Shown here: one piece after another, positions 6,934 to 16,118 of the stretch
Layout of the letters: every line of letters begins with the position of its first letter
Position numbering within the stretch: position 1 is the stretch's first letter
Assembly (NCBI GenBank): GCA_002506875.1
Contig: DAYJ01000126.1
Span: forward strand, 1-23,201
DNA length: 23,201 nucleotides
Direction of reading: 5' to 3'
Origin: Euryarchaeota archaeon UBA40
Lineage (GTDB): Archaea > Thermoplasmatota > Poseidoniia > Poseidoniales > Thalassarchaeaceae
Translations under genes and position numbers: made by a program
Notes under the pieces: generated by a model
Seen by the model: only the letters and a program-made list of their open reading frames with translations
Database searches by the model: none
Told to the model about the DNA's origin: nothing

Positions 6934-9837
6934 TCATGCCTTTGGTTTTGGCCAGAAGAGTTTGCGTAGTTCCTCAGCGATAAACACAGAGGACGCTACC
7001 AAGAAGACAACCAGCCAATCAATACCAGACAAAGGTACTGTCGCTACCATCTCTCCGACTCTGAATCCAGCGAACGATGGGGACTGCACCATGAATAGTA
7101 GCATGATTGTAGAAATTGCAAAACTGACTGTAATCCACCTATTGGATGTCAATCCTAGGCGGAATGCTGACACTTCGTTCGAACGGCAATTCATGACGTT
7201 CATCAATTGGAAGAAGATGAATACGGCAAAGGCACTCGTTCTTGCAGAAGCGAAACGATCCTCTGCATGATGTGTCCACCCTTCCTCATCACAATCGCCT
7301 ACTACTCCGAATGCTGATTCACCAAGAGGCCCGGGCGAGCAAGGTGCATTGGTAATCATATCCCCACCTGCGAAGTAGAACACACTAGCAGTTCCAATCA
7401 CCATGATGAATCCAAGGAAAAGAATCAGGAAGATATCGGGTGGCGTAGGTAGAGTCTCCTCAATGGGTCTCGGTGGCTCTTTCATCACATCCTTTGTCTG
7501 TTCCTCAATGCCTAGAGCAACCGCTGGAGGCCCATCCATTAGGATATTGATGACGAGTAATTGAGTTGGAGTAAGAATGAGCCATTCCCCGGTCCAACCG
7601 AAGAAAATTCCAGTAAATATGAGAAGCGTCACTGCGGCAACATTCGTACTAATCTGATAACGAACGAAATTTCGAATGTTCTGATAGATTCTACGCCCTT
7701 GATCTACAGCACTAACAATCGATGAGAAATCATCGTCCTGAAGTACCATGTCCGAGGCATCGCGAGCAACATCAGTACCACCCCTACCCATTGAGATGCC
7801 GATATTGGACTTTGAAAGGGCGGGTGCATCATTATCTCCGTCCCCAGTCATTGCAACGACATGGCCTTGCTTTTGCAGACGGTCGACAATCCTGAGTTTC
7901 TGATCGGGAGTAGTCCTTGAGAAGATTGCTACACGATCAAGAAGAGCATCCAACTCATCATCAGACATGTCACGGAGTTCGGACCCATGAATGGATAGAT
8001 CATCTCCTGAGAAGATTCCAATCTCTGCACCTATTGCTTCAGCGGTTGACTTGTGATCACCAGTAATCATGATGACACGAATCCCAGCCTCATTGCAGGT
8101 CGCAATAGCCTGGGGGACCTCAATCCGTGGAGGATCTGAAATACCGACTATTCCTAGAAGGATAAGGCCCTTCTCGACTTCTTCGACATCATCGATATCC
8201 TCGCCTCCATGAATCTCACGTGTCGCGAAACCAAGAATTCGTAATGCATCACCCGCATACTCCTCGTTAGCTTCGCGGAAACGTTGCAATCGCTCTTCAG
8301 TCAAGGGAACTATCTCACCATTCTCAACCGTACGATCGCAAATCTTCGCGAGATTCCCCGCAGCTCCCTTAACGAAGAGACGACGCTTACCCTCAAATTC
8401 GTGAATCGTCGACATTCGCTTCCGACTACGATCGAATGGAAATTCTCGGAAACGAGGATGCATCTTCCTGAAATCATCTACTGACGAATGTAGTTTCCAA
8501 CCCAGAACTGCGCATGCAGTGTCTGTAGGGTCACCCACGCCCTGCCAAACGTCCCCCACCTGTCGCACGTTACTATTCTGGGCGAGTAAAGCACTACCCA
8601 TCATCCATCGGAACGCAGGCAGAGATGTCAGTTCGGCACGATCTGCCTCAGATACCTTTGCCCCGTTAATGTGAAGGCTACCATCATTAGGATTGAAGCC
8701 ACGACCTGATACATCATAGGAGACGCCGTTGAAGTGAAAACGACGTGCAGTCATCTCACCGGTAGTAAGCGTACCTGTCTTATCCGAACAAATGACTGTC
8801 GTACTACCAAGTGTCTCAACAGCCTTCATCTTACGGATAATGGCCCTGTGCCTAGCCATGTTTCTCATACCAATTGACAAGGTGATTACAAGAATGATGG
8901 GGAGCCCCTCGGGTACGATGGCCACGAATATTGCTACTGCAACAAGAAATTGTTCAGATAGAACTCCGTAGAGCTCATCTCCTCGCATACCATTAATCAG
9001 GTAAGCCTTCCCAAGGCTCAGTGTCACAATAAGCAATGCTGCGAAGATAGCGACGTATCCTAAGAATCGCCCAAGTGTCTCGAGTTTGATTTCTAGTGGA
9101 GTCTTAGGTGCTTCGACCTCAGCGAGATCAGCCGCGAGACGGCCCAATTGTGTATTCATACCGGTACTAACTACAACGCCACAACCTCGACCAGAGGATA
9201 CCACGGTACCCATGTGAGCCATATTTTTGCGATCGGCTAGCATCACAGCCTCAGAGATGGATGATGTGGCCTTCGCAACAGGATTCGACTCACCGGTCAA
9301 TGTTGCTTCGTCGATAGCTAGATTGTGTGATTCAATAATGCGTACATCCGCGGGGACGTTCATACCTTCATCAAGAAATACAAGATCTCCGGGTACGAGT
9401 TCTTCCGTCGTGACACGAACGTCCATACCATCCCTAAGAACAACACAGGAGCCGACTAACATCTCCTTCAGACTACCCATCGCCCTCTCGGCCTTTGCCT
9501 CCTGCATGTAGCCGAAAATTCCGTTAAGGCTCAGAGCGATTACAATGAAAATCGGAGTACCCTTGTCCTCAGGATCGAATAAGAAAGCGATGGCAGCAGC
9601 GGCAAGGAGAAGGTAAACCATCGGATCACGGTATTGATCAATTAGTTTCCATATCCAGTGAGTAGGAGTTTCCTCGTCTAGCTTGTTAGGGCCAATTTCA
9701 GCAGCCCTTCGGAGGGCTTCAGAGTCACTGAGGCCATCCCGATTTGTATCAAGTAAATCTAGAGCCTCATCGGCGCTCATTACATGCCAATTAGATGAGT
9801 TGGCGGGAGGAGAATCATACCCCGAATCCTCGCCCAT
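6934..9837 (-). CDS. P2-type cation ATPase, PMR1/SPCA-like Ca2+/Mn2+ pump
   Basis: A 967-residue ATP-driven membrane pump, full length for the P2 family. In order: cation-ATPase N-terminal domain (about 20-60), first helices, actuator domain with LTGESNPV, PEGLP in helix 4 with E310, phosphorylation motif DKTGTLT with D352, FVKGAAGN nucleotide-binding region, the hinge TGDGDNDAPAL near 664 (usually GDGVNDAP, so Val is replaced by Asp), and C-terminal helices. Helix 6 reads NILMDGPPA, keeping the Asn and Asp of calcium site II. Helix 5 reads STNVAAV, where SERCA has a site-I Glu. This pattern and the following EEQTKDVMKEPPRP are those of yeast PMR1, which carries one Ca2+ or Mn2+ per cycle. 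Substrate is inferred. The gene is divergent from the OPT transporter, and its ATG has a TATA-like box about 26 nt upstream. Confidence 0.9.
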   Translation of the reverse strand: MGEDSGYDSPPANSSNWHVMSADEALDLLDTNRDGLSDSEALRRAAEIGPNKLDEETPTHWIWKLIDQYRDPMVYLLLAAAAIAFLFDPEDKGTPIFIVIALSLNGIFGYMQEAKAERAMGSLKEMLVGSCVVLRDGMDVRVTTEELVPGDLVFLDEGMNVPADVRIIESHNLAIDEATLTGESNPVAKATSSISEAVMLADRKNMAHMGTVVSSGRGCGVVVSTGMNTQLGRLAADLAEVEAPKTPLEIKLETLGRFLGYVAIFAALLIVTLSLGKAYLINGMRGDELYGVLSEQFLVAVAIFVAIVPEGLPIILVITLSIGMRNMARHRAIIRKMKAVETLGSTTVICSDKTGTLTTGEMTARRFHFNGVSYDVSGRGFNPNDGSLHINGAKVSEADRAELTSLPAFRWMMGSALLAQNSNVRQVGDVWQGVGDPTDTACAVLGWKLHSSVDDFRKMHPRFREFPFDRSRKRMSTIHEFEGKRRLFVKGAAGNLAKICDRTVENGEIVPLTEERLQRFREANEEYAGDALRILGFATREIHGGEDIDDVEEVEKGLILLGIVGISDPPRIEVPQAIATCNEAGIRVIMITGDHKSTAEAIGAEIGIFSGDDLSIHGSELRDMSDDELDALLDRVAIFSRTTPDQKLRIVDRLQKQGHVVAMTGDGDNDAPALSKSNIGISMGRGGTDVARDASDMVLQDDDFSSIVSAVDQGRRIYQNIRNFVRYQISTNVAAVTLLIFTGIFFGWTGEWLILTPTQLLVINILMDGPPAVALGIEEQTKDVMKEPPRPIEETLPTPPDIFLILFLGFIMVIGTASVFYFAGGDMITNAPCSPGPLGESAFGVVGDCDEEGWTHHAEDRFASARTSAFAVFIFFQLMNVMNCRSNEVSAFRLGLTSNRWITVSFAISTIMLLFMVQSPSFAGFRVGEMVATVPLSGIDWLVVFLVASSVFIAEELRKLFWPKPKA

Positions 9838-9924
9838 TTACTGTCCTAATCATATGGAGTATATCATCCTCCCCAAATCAGAATGATACGCAGATATCTT
9901 GAGGTGAATAGTATTCGGAGAAAC
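9838..9924. promoter_or_regulatory. Divergent promoter between the Ca2+-type ATPase and OPT transporter genes
   Basis: This 87-nt gap holds a near-symmetric AT-rich block (agtatatcat, 9858-9867) that reads as a TATA-like box on both strands. On the minus strand it sits about 26 nt before the ATPase ATG, suggesting a leaderless mRNA. On the plus strand transcription would start near 9889, after the possible ATG at 9883, which supports a later OPT start (GTG 9904 or ATG 9925). GGAG at 9917-9920 precedes ATG 9925. Confidence 0.45.
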
Positions 9925-12147
9925 ATGGGGGACGGTCGAATCATCGAATTCGCCAATGATGGGAGTACGGTTCACGAACTCACCCTTCGCGCATTACTTA
10001 TCGGCATAGTACTCGGTGCTCTTTTGACTGCAGCGAACACTTACCTGGGTCTACAGTTAGGCATGACAGTTAGCGCTTCAATCCCAGCCGCCGTCCTCTC
10101 AATGATTATTCTGCGCTCAATGCGTCTCAAGGACGTCTCTATTCTCGAAAATAATCTTGTCCAAACCATGGCAAGCGCTGGTGAATCGTTGGCTGCTGGA
10201 GTGATATTCACTGTCCCTGCACTCCTAGTAATGGGCATGGAGATGCGCCTACTTGAGACATTCATCATCGCCGTCCTAGGTGGTGTCCTAGGCACCATGT
10301 TCACAATCACACTGAGACGGATTTTCATCGTTGAGGAGGCCCTACCATACCCCGAAGGTGTCGCCTGCAGGGAAGTTCTTGCCGCAGGTGAACGCGGTGG
10401 TTCTGGAATGACCGCAATCATCTATGCACTCGGTCTCGGAGCGATGTATGGCTGGGTAACGAAGGGATTCAAAATCATAGGCAAGCATGGTGAACCGCAC
10501 CTCTCTGGCGCAATGGATTTTCTCGGAACACGCCTCTACATTGGATTTGAGATGAGCCTTGCACTCGTATCCGTTGGATACATCGTCGGAATCCGCATTG
10601 CATCCTTCATATTCCTTGGAGGTGTCATCGGCTTCGGCATCCTTGTACCAATTCTCGGAATCCTACAGGGGTGGCCAGTGGGTATGGATCCAGCTGATGC
10701 CTTCATGGCACTCTGGTCACAACACATTCGCTTCGTTGGCGTCGGAGCAATGGTAGTCGGAGGAATCTACACTCTCTGGTCAATGAGATCCACCATCGCA
10801 TCTGGCGTGTCCAAGGCAATCAAGGGAGCAACTGATGATTCAGATGCTGTAGTCCGAAGAGAGGACCAAGATATTGACATTCGCACCACATTCTATGTTG
10901 CTGGTGTAATTGCAGTACTTACCTTCCTATTCTATTGGTATAGTATTGGCAGCATCATACTCGCCTTTGTGGGTGCTCTATTCCTTACCGTCGCCGCATT
11001 CTTCTTCAGTGCTGTTGCAGGTTACATCGCCGGAGTTGTTGGTTCTTCCAACTCACCTGTATCCGGAATGACAATCGCGACCCTGATGGCGACCTCACTC
11101 ATTGTTTGGGTGGTTGGAGATCTTGCACTCGGACTAGAAACTGAGGAACTAATGTATGCTACTCTACTAATCGCCTCAGTTGTCGCAGTCAATGCAGCAA
11201 TAGCTGGAGATGTGATGCAGGACCTGAAAACCGGCCACCTTGTAGGCGCTACACCGTGGAAACAACAGATTGCCGAAGTTGTGGGTGTTCTAGTCGGAGC
11301 GATGGTTGCCCCCTTCACAGTCGTCCTTCTACACCGCGCATTCAGAATTACGAAGACTGCATGCTACGCAGATCCCCCTGCTGTCGATGGCGTAATTCCG
11401 ACCGATCCAAATTTGATTGCTGAAGCCTGTAGTGGTGCATTACTTGCCCCTCAGGCAGAACTAATCGGGGCAATCATCCAGGGTGTATTCGGAGGTAGTA
11501 TCAATCTCCCCATGGTCACACTCGGATTCATCATCGCAGGTCTGTTAATCTGGAAGAAACTCCCTGTAATGTCGGTCGCAATTGGCATCTACCTACCCCT
11601 CCAACTCTCTTCGAGCATCATGATTGGTGGTATTATCGCTGCTTTCATGCTAGGAACAGCACGATTGCGCACTGATGGCGATCTCATTGGAGAGATGTCA
11701 GAAGAAGCGGAAATAGAGGTCAAGAAAACTCATGATCGAGGCGTCCTTCTGTCGGCGGGCCTCATTGCAGGCGAGGCACTAATGGGTGTCGTTGTCGCTC
11801 TTTTCATCGTCCTCTCTGATGTAGTAAAGCCACTCCGCCGCCCAGATGAATGGTTCTGTAGCCAGACCGCTGTCGACAGCGAAGGTGCTTCCTACTGTGT
11901 CGAACGCTCACTCGCGATTTTGCCTACTTGGATATCTGCTCTATTCTTCCTATGGTTTGTTTTCGTCTTTATCCACCTAGTCAGCCGTGCTCTCCCTCGA
12001 AAGGAGGAGGATGCTCTCCATGGTAATCGACCACCTGGATTCGACATGCCTGTCCTCGATCTCCTGCACGACTCTGTGGCCATAGTAGCCCAAGGAAGTC
12101 GCGATTTCGTTGATGCTGTGCGCGTAGATGATTCAGAAGAGGGATGA
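9925..12147 (+). CDS. OPT-family (oligopeptide/metal-chelate) membrane transporter
   Basis: A 740-residue polytopic membrane protein of the OPT superfamily, which takes up oligopeptides or metal-siderophore-type complexes driven by cation gradients. Signatures include the first helix ending TAANTYLGLQLGMTVSASIP, PYPEGVACREVL after helix 3-4, SSNSPVSGMTIAT in the middle and DLKTGHLVGATPWKQQ, all typical of the prokaryotic YSL/TIGR00733-like branch. About 14-16 hydrophobic segments are present. The ATG at 9925 is preferred because it follows GGAG and begins just before conserved sequence; ATG 9883 and GTG 9904 are possible. A loop with three to four cysteines lies near 11360-11430, and another Cys-containing stretch near 11855-11900. 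Substrate cannot be read from sequence. It is divergent from the P-type ATPase, and the transketolase genes follow after 36 nt. Confidence 0.9.
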   Translation: MGDGRIIEFANDGSTVHELTLRALLIGIVLGALLTAANTYLGLQLGMTVSASIPAAVLSMIILRSMRLKDVSILENNLVQTMASAGESLAAGVIFTVPALLVMGMEMRLLETFIIAVLGGVLGTMFTITLRRIFIVEEALPYPEGVACREVLAAGERGGSGMTAIIYALGLGAMYGWVTKGFKIIGKHGEPHLSGAMDFLGTRLYIGFEMSLALVSVGYIVGIRIASFIFLGGVIGFGILVPILGILQGWPVGMDPADAFMALWSQHIRFVGVGAMVVGGIYTLWSMRSTIASGVSKAIKGATDDSDAVVRREDQDIDIRTTFYVAGVIAVLTFLFYWYSIGSIILAFVGALFLTVAAFFFSAVAGYIAGVVGSSNSPVSGMTIATLMATSLIVWVVGDLALGLETEELMYATLLIASVVAVNAAIAGDVMQDLKTGHLVGATPWKQQIAEVVGVLVGAMVAPFTVVLLHRAFRITKTACYADPPAVDGVIPTDPNLIAEACSGALLAPQAELIGAIIQGVFGGSINLPMVTLGFIIAGLLIWKKLPVMSVAIGIYLPLQLSSSIMIGGIIAAFMLGTARLRTDGDLIGEMSEEAEIEVKKTHDRGVLLSAGLIAGEALMGVVVALFIVLSDVVKPLRRPDEWFCSQTAVDSEGASYCVERSLAILPTWISALFFLWFVFVFIHLVSRALPRKEEDALHGNRPPGFDMPVLDLLHDSVAIVAQGSRDFVDAVRVDDSEEG

Positions 12148-12183
12148 GAATCATCAAAGACCCTTTTCAGATGATGTCTTATC

Positions 12184-13020
12184 ATGTCTGATAATACCCC
12201 GGAGTTCACAGATAAATCCGTGGATGAACTGGTGGATATTGCACGTGGTTGTCGGCGAGAAATTGTCAAGATGGTAAAGCGGGCAAATGCAGGCCACCCA
12301 GGAGGAAGCCTTTCCGTAATCGACCTCATTGTAGGGTTGTATGGACGTACCTTACGTGTATCTCCGACCGAACCGAAACATCCCGGAAGGGATCGACTCA
12401 TTCTATCCAAAGGCCACGCATCTCCTGCAATGTACGCTGCGTTGCACGCGTTCGGATTTCTCGATGAAACCGATCTCCACTCTTATCGTATGTTCAACGG
12501 CATCTGCCAAGGCCATGTAGATTCGAAGTGGACACCTGGTGTCGACTTCTCAGGGGGGAGCCTTGGCATGGGCCTCTCCTTCGGACTAGGCGTCGCAATT
12601 TCTGGTCGCCTAACGGGCCGCGACCACCACTCATGGGTCATCCTAGGAGACGGAGAATGCCAGGAAGGGGAGATTTGGGAAGCCGCGATGGCTGCATCTC
12701 ACCATCGATTAGAGAACGTCACCGTCATTGTAGATGTGAATGGAATTCAGAACGATGACTTCGTTGATCAACAAATGGTGATGGGAGATTTGTCTGCAAA
12801 ATGGGCTGCCTTTGGATGGAAGGTACGGGACATTAACGGCCACGACATGACGGAAATCGCGGAAGCAATTGAGTGGTCAAAAACCACTGTCGGACCTTGC
12901 GTCATCCTAGCTCGAACTACAAAGGGGAAGGGTGTGAGTTTCATGGAGAACAACCCATCCTTCCACGGGAAAGCTCCCGACGATGAGGAATTCAAACTCG
13001 CTATGGAGGAATTAGCATGA
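12184..13020 (+). CDS. tkt: Transketolase, N-terminal (thiamine diphosphate-binding) subunit
   Basis: Transfers two-carbon ketol units between sugar phosphates, together with the C-terminal subunit encoded next. The 278-residue protein covers the PP domain: NAGHPGG with H38, SKGHASPA with H78, and the ThDP/Mg2+ motif starting GDGECQEG at 155-162 and closing with N186 in VDVNGIQN. Split transketolases of this kind are common in archaea and some bacteria; the length is normal for a half. It probably supplies pentose and erythrose phosphates in a lineage without a full oxidative pentose pathway. The stop overlaps the next ATG by 4 nt (ATGA), so subunits are made in step. No ribosome site is seen at its own ATG. 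Confidence 0.94.
   Translation: MSDNTPEFTDKSVDELVDIARGCRREIVKMVKRANAGHPGGSLSVIDLIVGLYGRTLRVSPTEPKHPGRDRLILSKGHASPAMYAALHAFGFLDETDLHSYRMFNGICQGHVDSKWTPGVDFSGGSLGMGLSFGLGVAISGRLTGRDHHSWVILGDGECQEGEIWEAAMAASHHRLENVTVIVDVNGIQNDDFVDQQMVMGDLSAKWAAFGWKVRDINGHDMTEIAEAIEWSKTTVGPCVILARTTKGKGVSFMENNPSFHGKAPDDEEFKLAMEELA
13005..13009 (+). promoter_or_regulatory. Shine-Dalgarno site of the second transketolase gene
   Basis: GGAGG in the last codons of the first transketolase gene, 7 nt before the overlapping ATG at 13017. With the ATGA overlap it points to coupled translation of the two subunits. Confidence 0.7.
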
Positions 13021-13958
13021 CCGGCGCTGCAAGTCGTGACGGCTATGGAGCCGCTCTTCTCGATCTCGCAGGAGATGACAGAATCGTGGTTCTTGAAGCG
13101 GATCTTGGCAAGTCCACCAAGTCTTGTCTTTTCCGTGCTGAACACCCTCAACGCGCATTCTCAATGGGCATTGCAGAACAGAATATGATGCTTGTCGCAG
13201 CAGGACTGGCATCTACTGGAATGATTCCTTTCGCCTCTACCTTCGCAATTTTCACTGAACGAGGTTTTGAACAAGTCCGTAACGGGATTGCTCGACCAGG
13301 ATTGGTAGCCCATATTTGTGGAAGTCATGGTGGGATACATACTGGTACTGACGGTTCATCGGCACAATCCATCGAGGACTTAGCCATCTATCGAACCCTA
13401 CCTAACATGACTGTGATGCACCCCTGTGATGCATCTTCAACCCGAGCATTAACGAAAGCACTGGTGAATCACGGTTCAGCATCCTACACACGAACTGTCA
13501 GAAATAAGACAAGGAAAATCTACACAGATGAGGAGGCTGCTAAATTGAAAATCGGTGAATTCTCCGTGTTGACTGAAGGCAGTGATGTTGCAATCTTGGC
13601 GTGTGGAGTTATGGTTCAAGAAGCGCTTGATGCCGCTGAGACACTCGCAGGTGAAGGTGTACACGCAACTGTAGTTGATGTACACACACTGAAACCATTC
13701 GATCATGATGAGATGAAGCGTATCTCCGAAAGTTGTGGAGCTGTAGTCACTGCAGAAGATCACTCCATTATTGGTGGACTCGGAGGGGCTGTCGCTGAAA
13801 GCCTGACTGCACATCATCCAGTCCCACTCGAACGCGTCGGTGTCAAGGACACCTATGGGATGAGTGGGCAACCAGCGGAGTTGATGGAACATTACGGCTT
13901 AACGGCTAACGACATCGTCGATGCTGCGAAGACTGCTATTAGACGACGAAACGTATGA
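13017..13958 (+). CDS. tkt: Transketolase, C-terminal (pyrimidine-binding) subunit
   Basis: Second half of the split transketolase, 313 residues, with the Pyr domain and the C-terminal transketolase domain. FSMGIAEQN at 48-56 holds E54, the glutamate that activates thiamine diphosphate. The substrate loop reads SHGGIHTGTDGSSAQ at 103-117; classical enzymes have a T-H-Q triplet near the end of this loop, and here the His position is A116. This could shift donor preference or be a normal variant of split enzymes. The C-terminal domain carries VVTAEDHSIIGGLGGAVAE, as expected. It is coupled to the first subunit by a 4-nt overlap and a strong ribosome site. Confidence 0.94.
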   Translation: MTGAASRDGYGAALLDLAGDDRIVVLEADLGKSTKSCLFRAEHPQRAFSMGIAEQNMMLVAAGLASTGMIPFASTFAIFTERGFEQVRNGIARPGLVAHICGSHGGIHTGTDGSSAQSIEDLAIYRTLPNMTVMHPCDASSTRALTKALVNHGSASYTRTVRNKTRKIYTDEEAAKLKIGEFSVLTEGSDVAILACGVMVQEALDAAETLAGEGVHATVVDVHTLKPFDHDEMKRISESCGAVVTAEDHSIIGGLGGAVAESLTAHHPVPLERVGVKDTYGMSGQPAELMEHYGLTANDIVDAAKTAIRRRNV

Positions 13959-14011
13959 GGCGTTCTGAGTTTGCAATGCCCTAATGAACGGGTAGCGGGT
14001 GGAAGAGGACA

Positions 14012-14563
14012 ATGTCCGAGGATGACCCACTCCGAGATTTGCTGGATGGCAACATCTCAGCGGAAGAACTCGAGGCTATCCGTGCAAGTCCAGATCTAAG
14101 GAAACTTGCACTTCGGATGTATGGTGAATCTGTTCTTGAACTCCTAGGTGAGGAAATCATCCCTGAGCCTGCATCAGATGAACCCGATTTGGATCTTGAG
14201 ATGGTCGAGGTCATCCCCGAAATAGTGCCAGTAGTACGTGCTTCAATCGATTCTGCTTCCGCTCGTAAATCCAGTAGTAAATCCTCATCAGGAAAGAGGG
14301 GACTTATGCTCACATTAGGAGGCATAGGTGGTCTTGGCATTGGACTTGCAAACGTTTACTGGGGCCTCGGCAATGTCCTCCCAACCTGTGCAGACACAGT
14401 GCACGATACCTGTGGAATATCGCTCAAACTCAACTGGGCCAGCGCTCACCTTACTGCGGACAAACTAGGCTGGAGTCCAGTAGGCACTTGGGGGATTCCC
14501 GACATGGTACTCGTTGGCGCTAGCGCACTCCTATTGGCCTTCGGCTTCATGCGACGTCGCTAA
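14012..14563 (+). CDS. Unknown two-helix membrane protein with acidic N-terminal tail
   Basis: A 183-residue protein not recognised. Residues 1-80 are acidic and partly helical, 82-95 form a Ser/Lys-rich linker, a Gly-rich transmembrane segment lies at about 97-118, a loop contains C126 and C134, and a second transmembrane segment at about 161-180 ends in RRR. Both ends should face the cytoplasm, leaving the two cysteines outside, where they could form a disulfide. The ATG at 14012 follows a purine-rich ggaagagg at 14001-14008. It is 53 nt downstream of the transketolase pair on the same strand and converges with proS. Confidence 0.7.
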   Translation: MSEDDPLRDLLDGNISAEELEAIRASPDLRKLALRMYGESVLELLGEEIIPEPASDEPDLDLEMVEVIPEIVPVVRASIDSASARKSSSKSSSGKRGLMLTLGGIGGLGIGLANVYWGLGNVLPTCADTVHDTCGISLKLNWASAHLTADKLGWSPVGTWGIPDMVLVGASALLLAFGFMRRR

Positions 14564-14598
14564 TTGCGACAAATCATCGCTTTCAGATGCTGGCCGAA

Positions 14599-16095
14599 TC
14601 AATACATCCGCGCAAGATGTTGACGCATCGTAGTCATCTCCCCGGTAACAATGCAGGGCCTCGCCTCGCCAAAGGGCTTCAGAGCCTCACCGAGAAGAGT
14701 GAGTCCAGATGACTTCTCAAGCACCTCTGCATCTGCGTCAGTCCCACAAAAAGCAACTTCAAAGATCGCGTTTTCACCCTCTAATTCGCTGAGATCCGTC
14801 ACAGATCGTACAATGGAATTGCGATGCTCTTCAGAAAGTCCAACCAAAGTAGACTGAATCTCAGCAAGTTCAGAACGAACTGCGGATTCGATATCAGAAA
14901 GTGGGATCGGTTGCTTGCCACCAGTTCTACGAGCGGCGAAGGCGTTACCATTCTCTACATCACGTGGACCAATGTCAAGACGAAGAGGTACACCCTTGAT
15001 TTCCCAGTCATAGTACTTCTGCCCTGGACGAACATCGCGATCATCGATATGGGTTCTAATTCCGATTGCTTTCAACCGATTATTGACTTCATGTATTGTA
15101 TCCATGACAGCCTCTGTCTTGTGAGCTGCAACTGGAATGAGAACCACTTGGATAGGTGCCATTGAAGGTGGCATGATTAGGCCTGCGTCATCGCCATGCA
15201 TGCCAACAACGGCGCCTAGGAGGCGCTCTGACATACCATAGGTAGTCTGATGACAGTGCTTCGTAGTCCTATCTTCTGCTTCATAGGTCAGGTCGAAAGC
15301 CTGTGCCCATTGATCACGATAGTGATGGCAAGAAGCAACCTGAAGCGTGCGACCATTTGGCATGATTACATCGATTCCGATTGTGTACCATGCCCCTGGG
15401 AAAGTATCCCAGACCGGACGGCGTGAGGCTATGTATGGGAGGCCAAGATCATTCATGATATTCGCGACAATCTCGAGGTCTTCCTCAATCTGACGAGTGG
15501 CATCCGCCTCGTCTACATGAGCTGTGTGAGCCTCAAAGAAGTGGATTTCACGGACACGTATGAATGAACGAGTCTGCTTCGTCTCGTATCGAAATGTATT
15601 GACAACCTGATAGGTCTTCAAAGGCAAATCGGCATGACTGCGAACCCAAAGTGGAAACATGGTATACATCGCCGTCTCAGAGGTAGGGCGCAGAAACATG
15701 GGGACATCGAGGTCATTCTCTCCCGCATGTTTGACCCAATATACCTCCTTCTTGAATCCTGCAAGTTCCTCATCCATACGAAGTTCGGAAGGATCCACTC
15801 CCGCCTCACGCGCCGCCTTAAGGAGAGCAACGAGGCGATTCTCCTTCTCCAAAAGATCCTCGGGAATAAGTAATGGAAAGTGGACTTCGTCATGACCAGT
15901 CCTTTCCATCTCTGCATGCGTTAGCGCATCGATACGCTTCATTGCCCGCCAACCGTAAGGGCGCCAAACATCCATGCCCTTGATGGGGTATCTCTTATCC
16001 ACGAGATCCGCAATCTCAACAATAGCAGGGTACCAGGCGTTGAAATCCGCCTTTGGAGGGATACCTCGCTTCGCCTTGTCGTGGTTAGCCATCAT
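14599..16095 (-). CDS. proS: Prolyl-tRNA synthetase, archaeal/eukaryotic type
   Basis: Charges tRNA-Pro with proline. The roughly 498-residue class II synthetase has motif 1 around HDEVHFPLLIPEDLL, motif 2 around RPTSETAMYTMFPLW and FRYETKQTRSFIRVREIHFFEAHTAH region (read in parts), and motif 3 near HGDDAGLIMPPSMAPIQV, followed by the anticodon-binding domain. There is no bacterial-type editing insertion. The last residues are hydrophobic ending in Tyr (LARMY), as in archaeal-type ProRS, where the C-terminal Tyr is characteristic. The ATG at 16095 fits the usual N-terminus; a TTG at 16122 overlaps the coaBC stop (TTGA) and would add nine residues. Either way it is cotranscribed with coaBC. 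Confidence 0.94.
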   Translation of the reverse strand: MMANHDKAKRGIPPKADFNAWYPAIVEIADLVDKRYPIKGMDVWRPYGWRAMKRIDALTHAEMERTGHDEVHFPLLIPEDLLEKENRLVALLKAAREAGVDPSELRMDEELAGFKKEVYWVKHAGENDLDVPMFLRPTSETAMYTMFPLWVRSHADLPLKTYQVVNTFRYETKQTRSFIRVREIHFFEAHTAHVDEADATRQIEEDLEIVANIMNDLGLPYIASRRPVWDTFPGAWYTIGIDVIMPNGRTLQVASCHHYRDQWAQAFDLTYEAEDRTTKHCHQTTYGMSERLLGAVVGMHGDDAGLIMPPSMAPIQVVLIPVAAHKTEAVMDTIHEVNNRLKAIGIRTHIDDRDVRPGQKYYDWEIKGVPLRLDIGPRDVENGNAFAARRTGGKQPIPLSDIESAVRSELAEIQSTLVGLSEEHRNSIVRSVTDLSELEGENAIFEVAFCGTDADAEVLEKSSGLTLLGEALKPFGEARPCIVTGEMTTMRQHLARMY

Positions 16096-16118
16096 TCCGA
16101 GGCCTAGGACGCTGAACT

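Noticed and set aside
13476..13892. 138-codon minus-strand reading frame inside the second transketolase gene
   Set aside because: Antisense shadow of conserved transketolase sequence; the translation has no recognisable domain.
14824..15165. 113-codon plus-strand reading frame inside proS
   Set aside because: It is antisense to conserved ProRS sequence, has no motif of its own and no plausible start signals.
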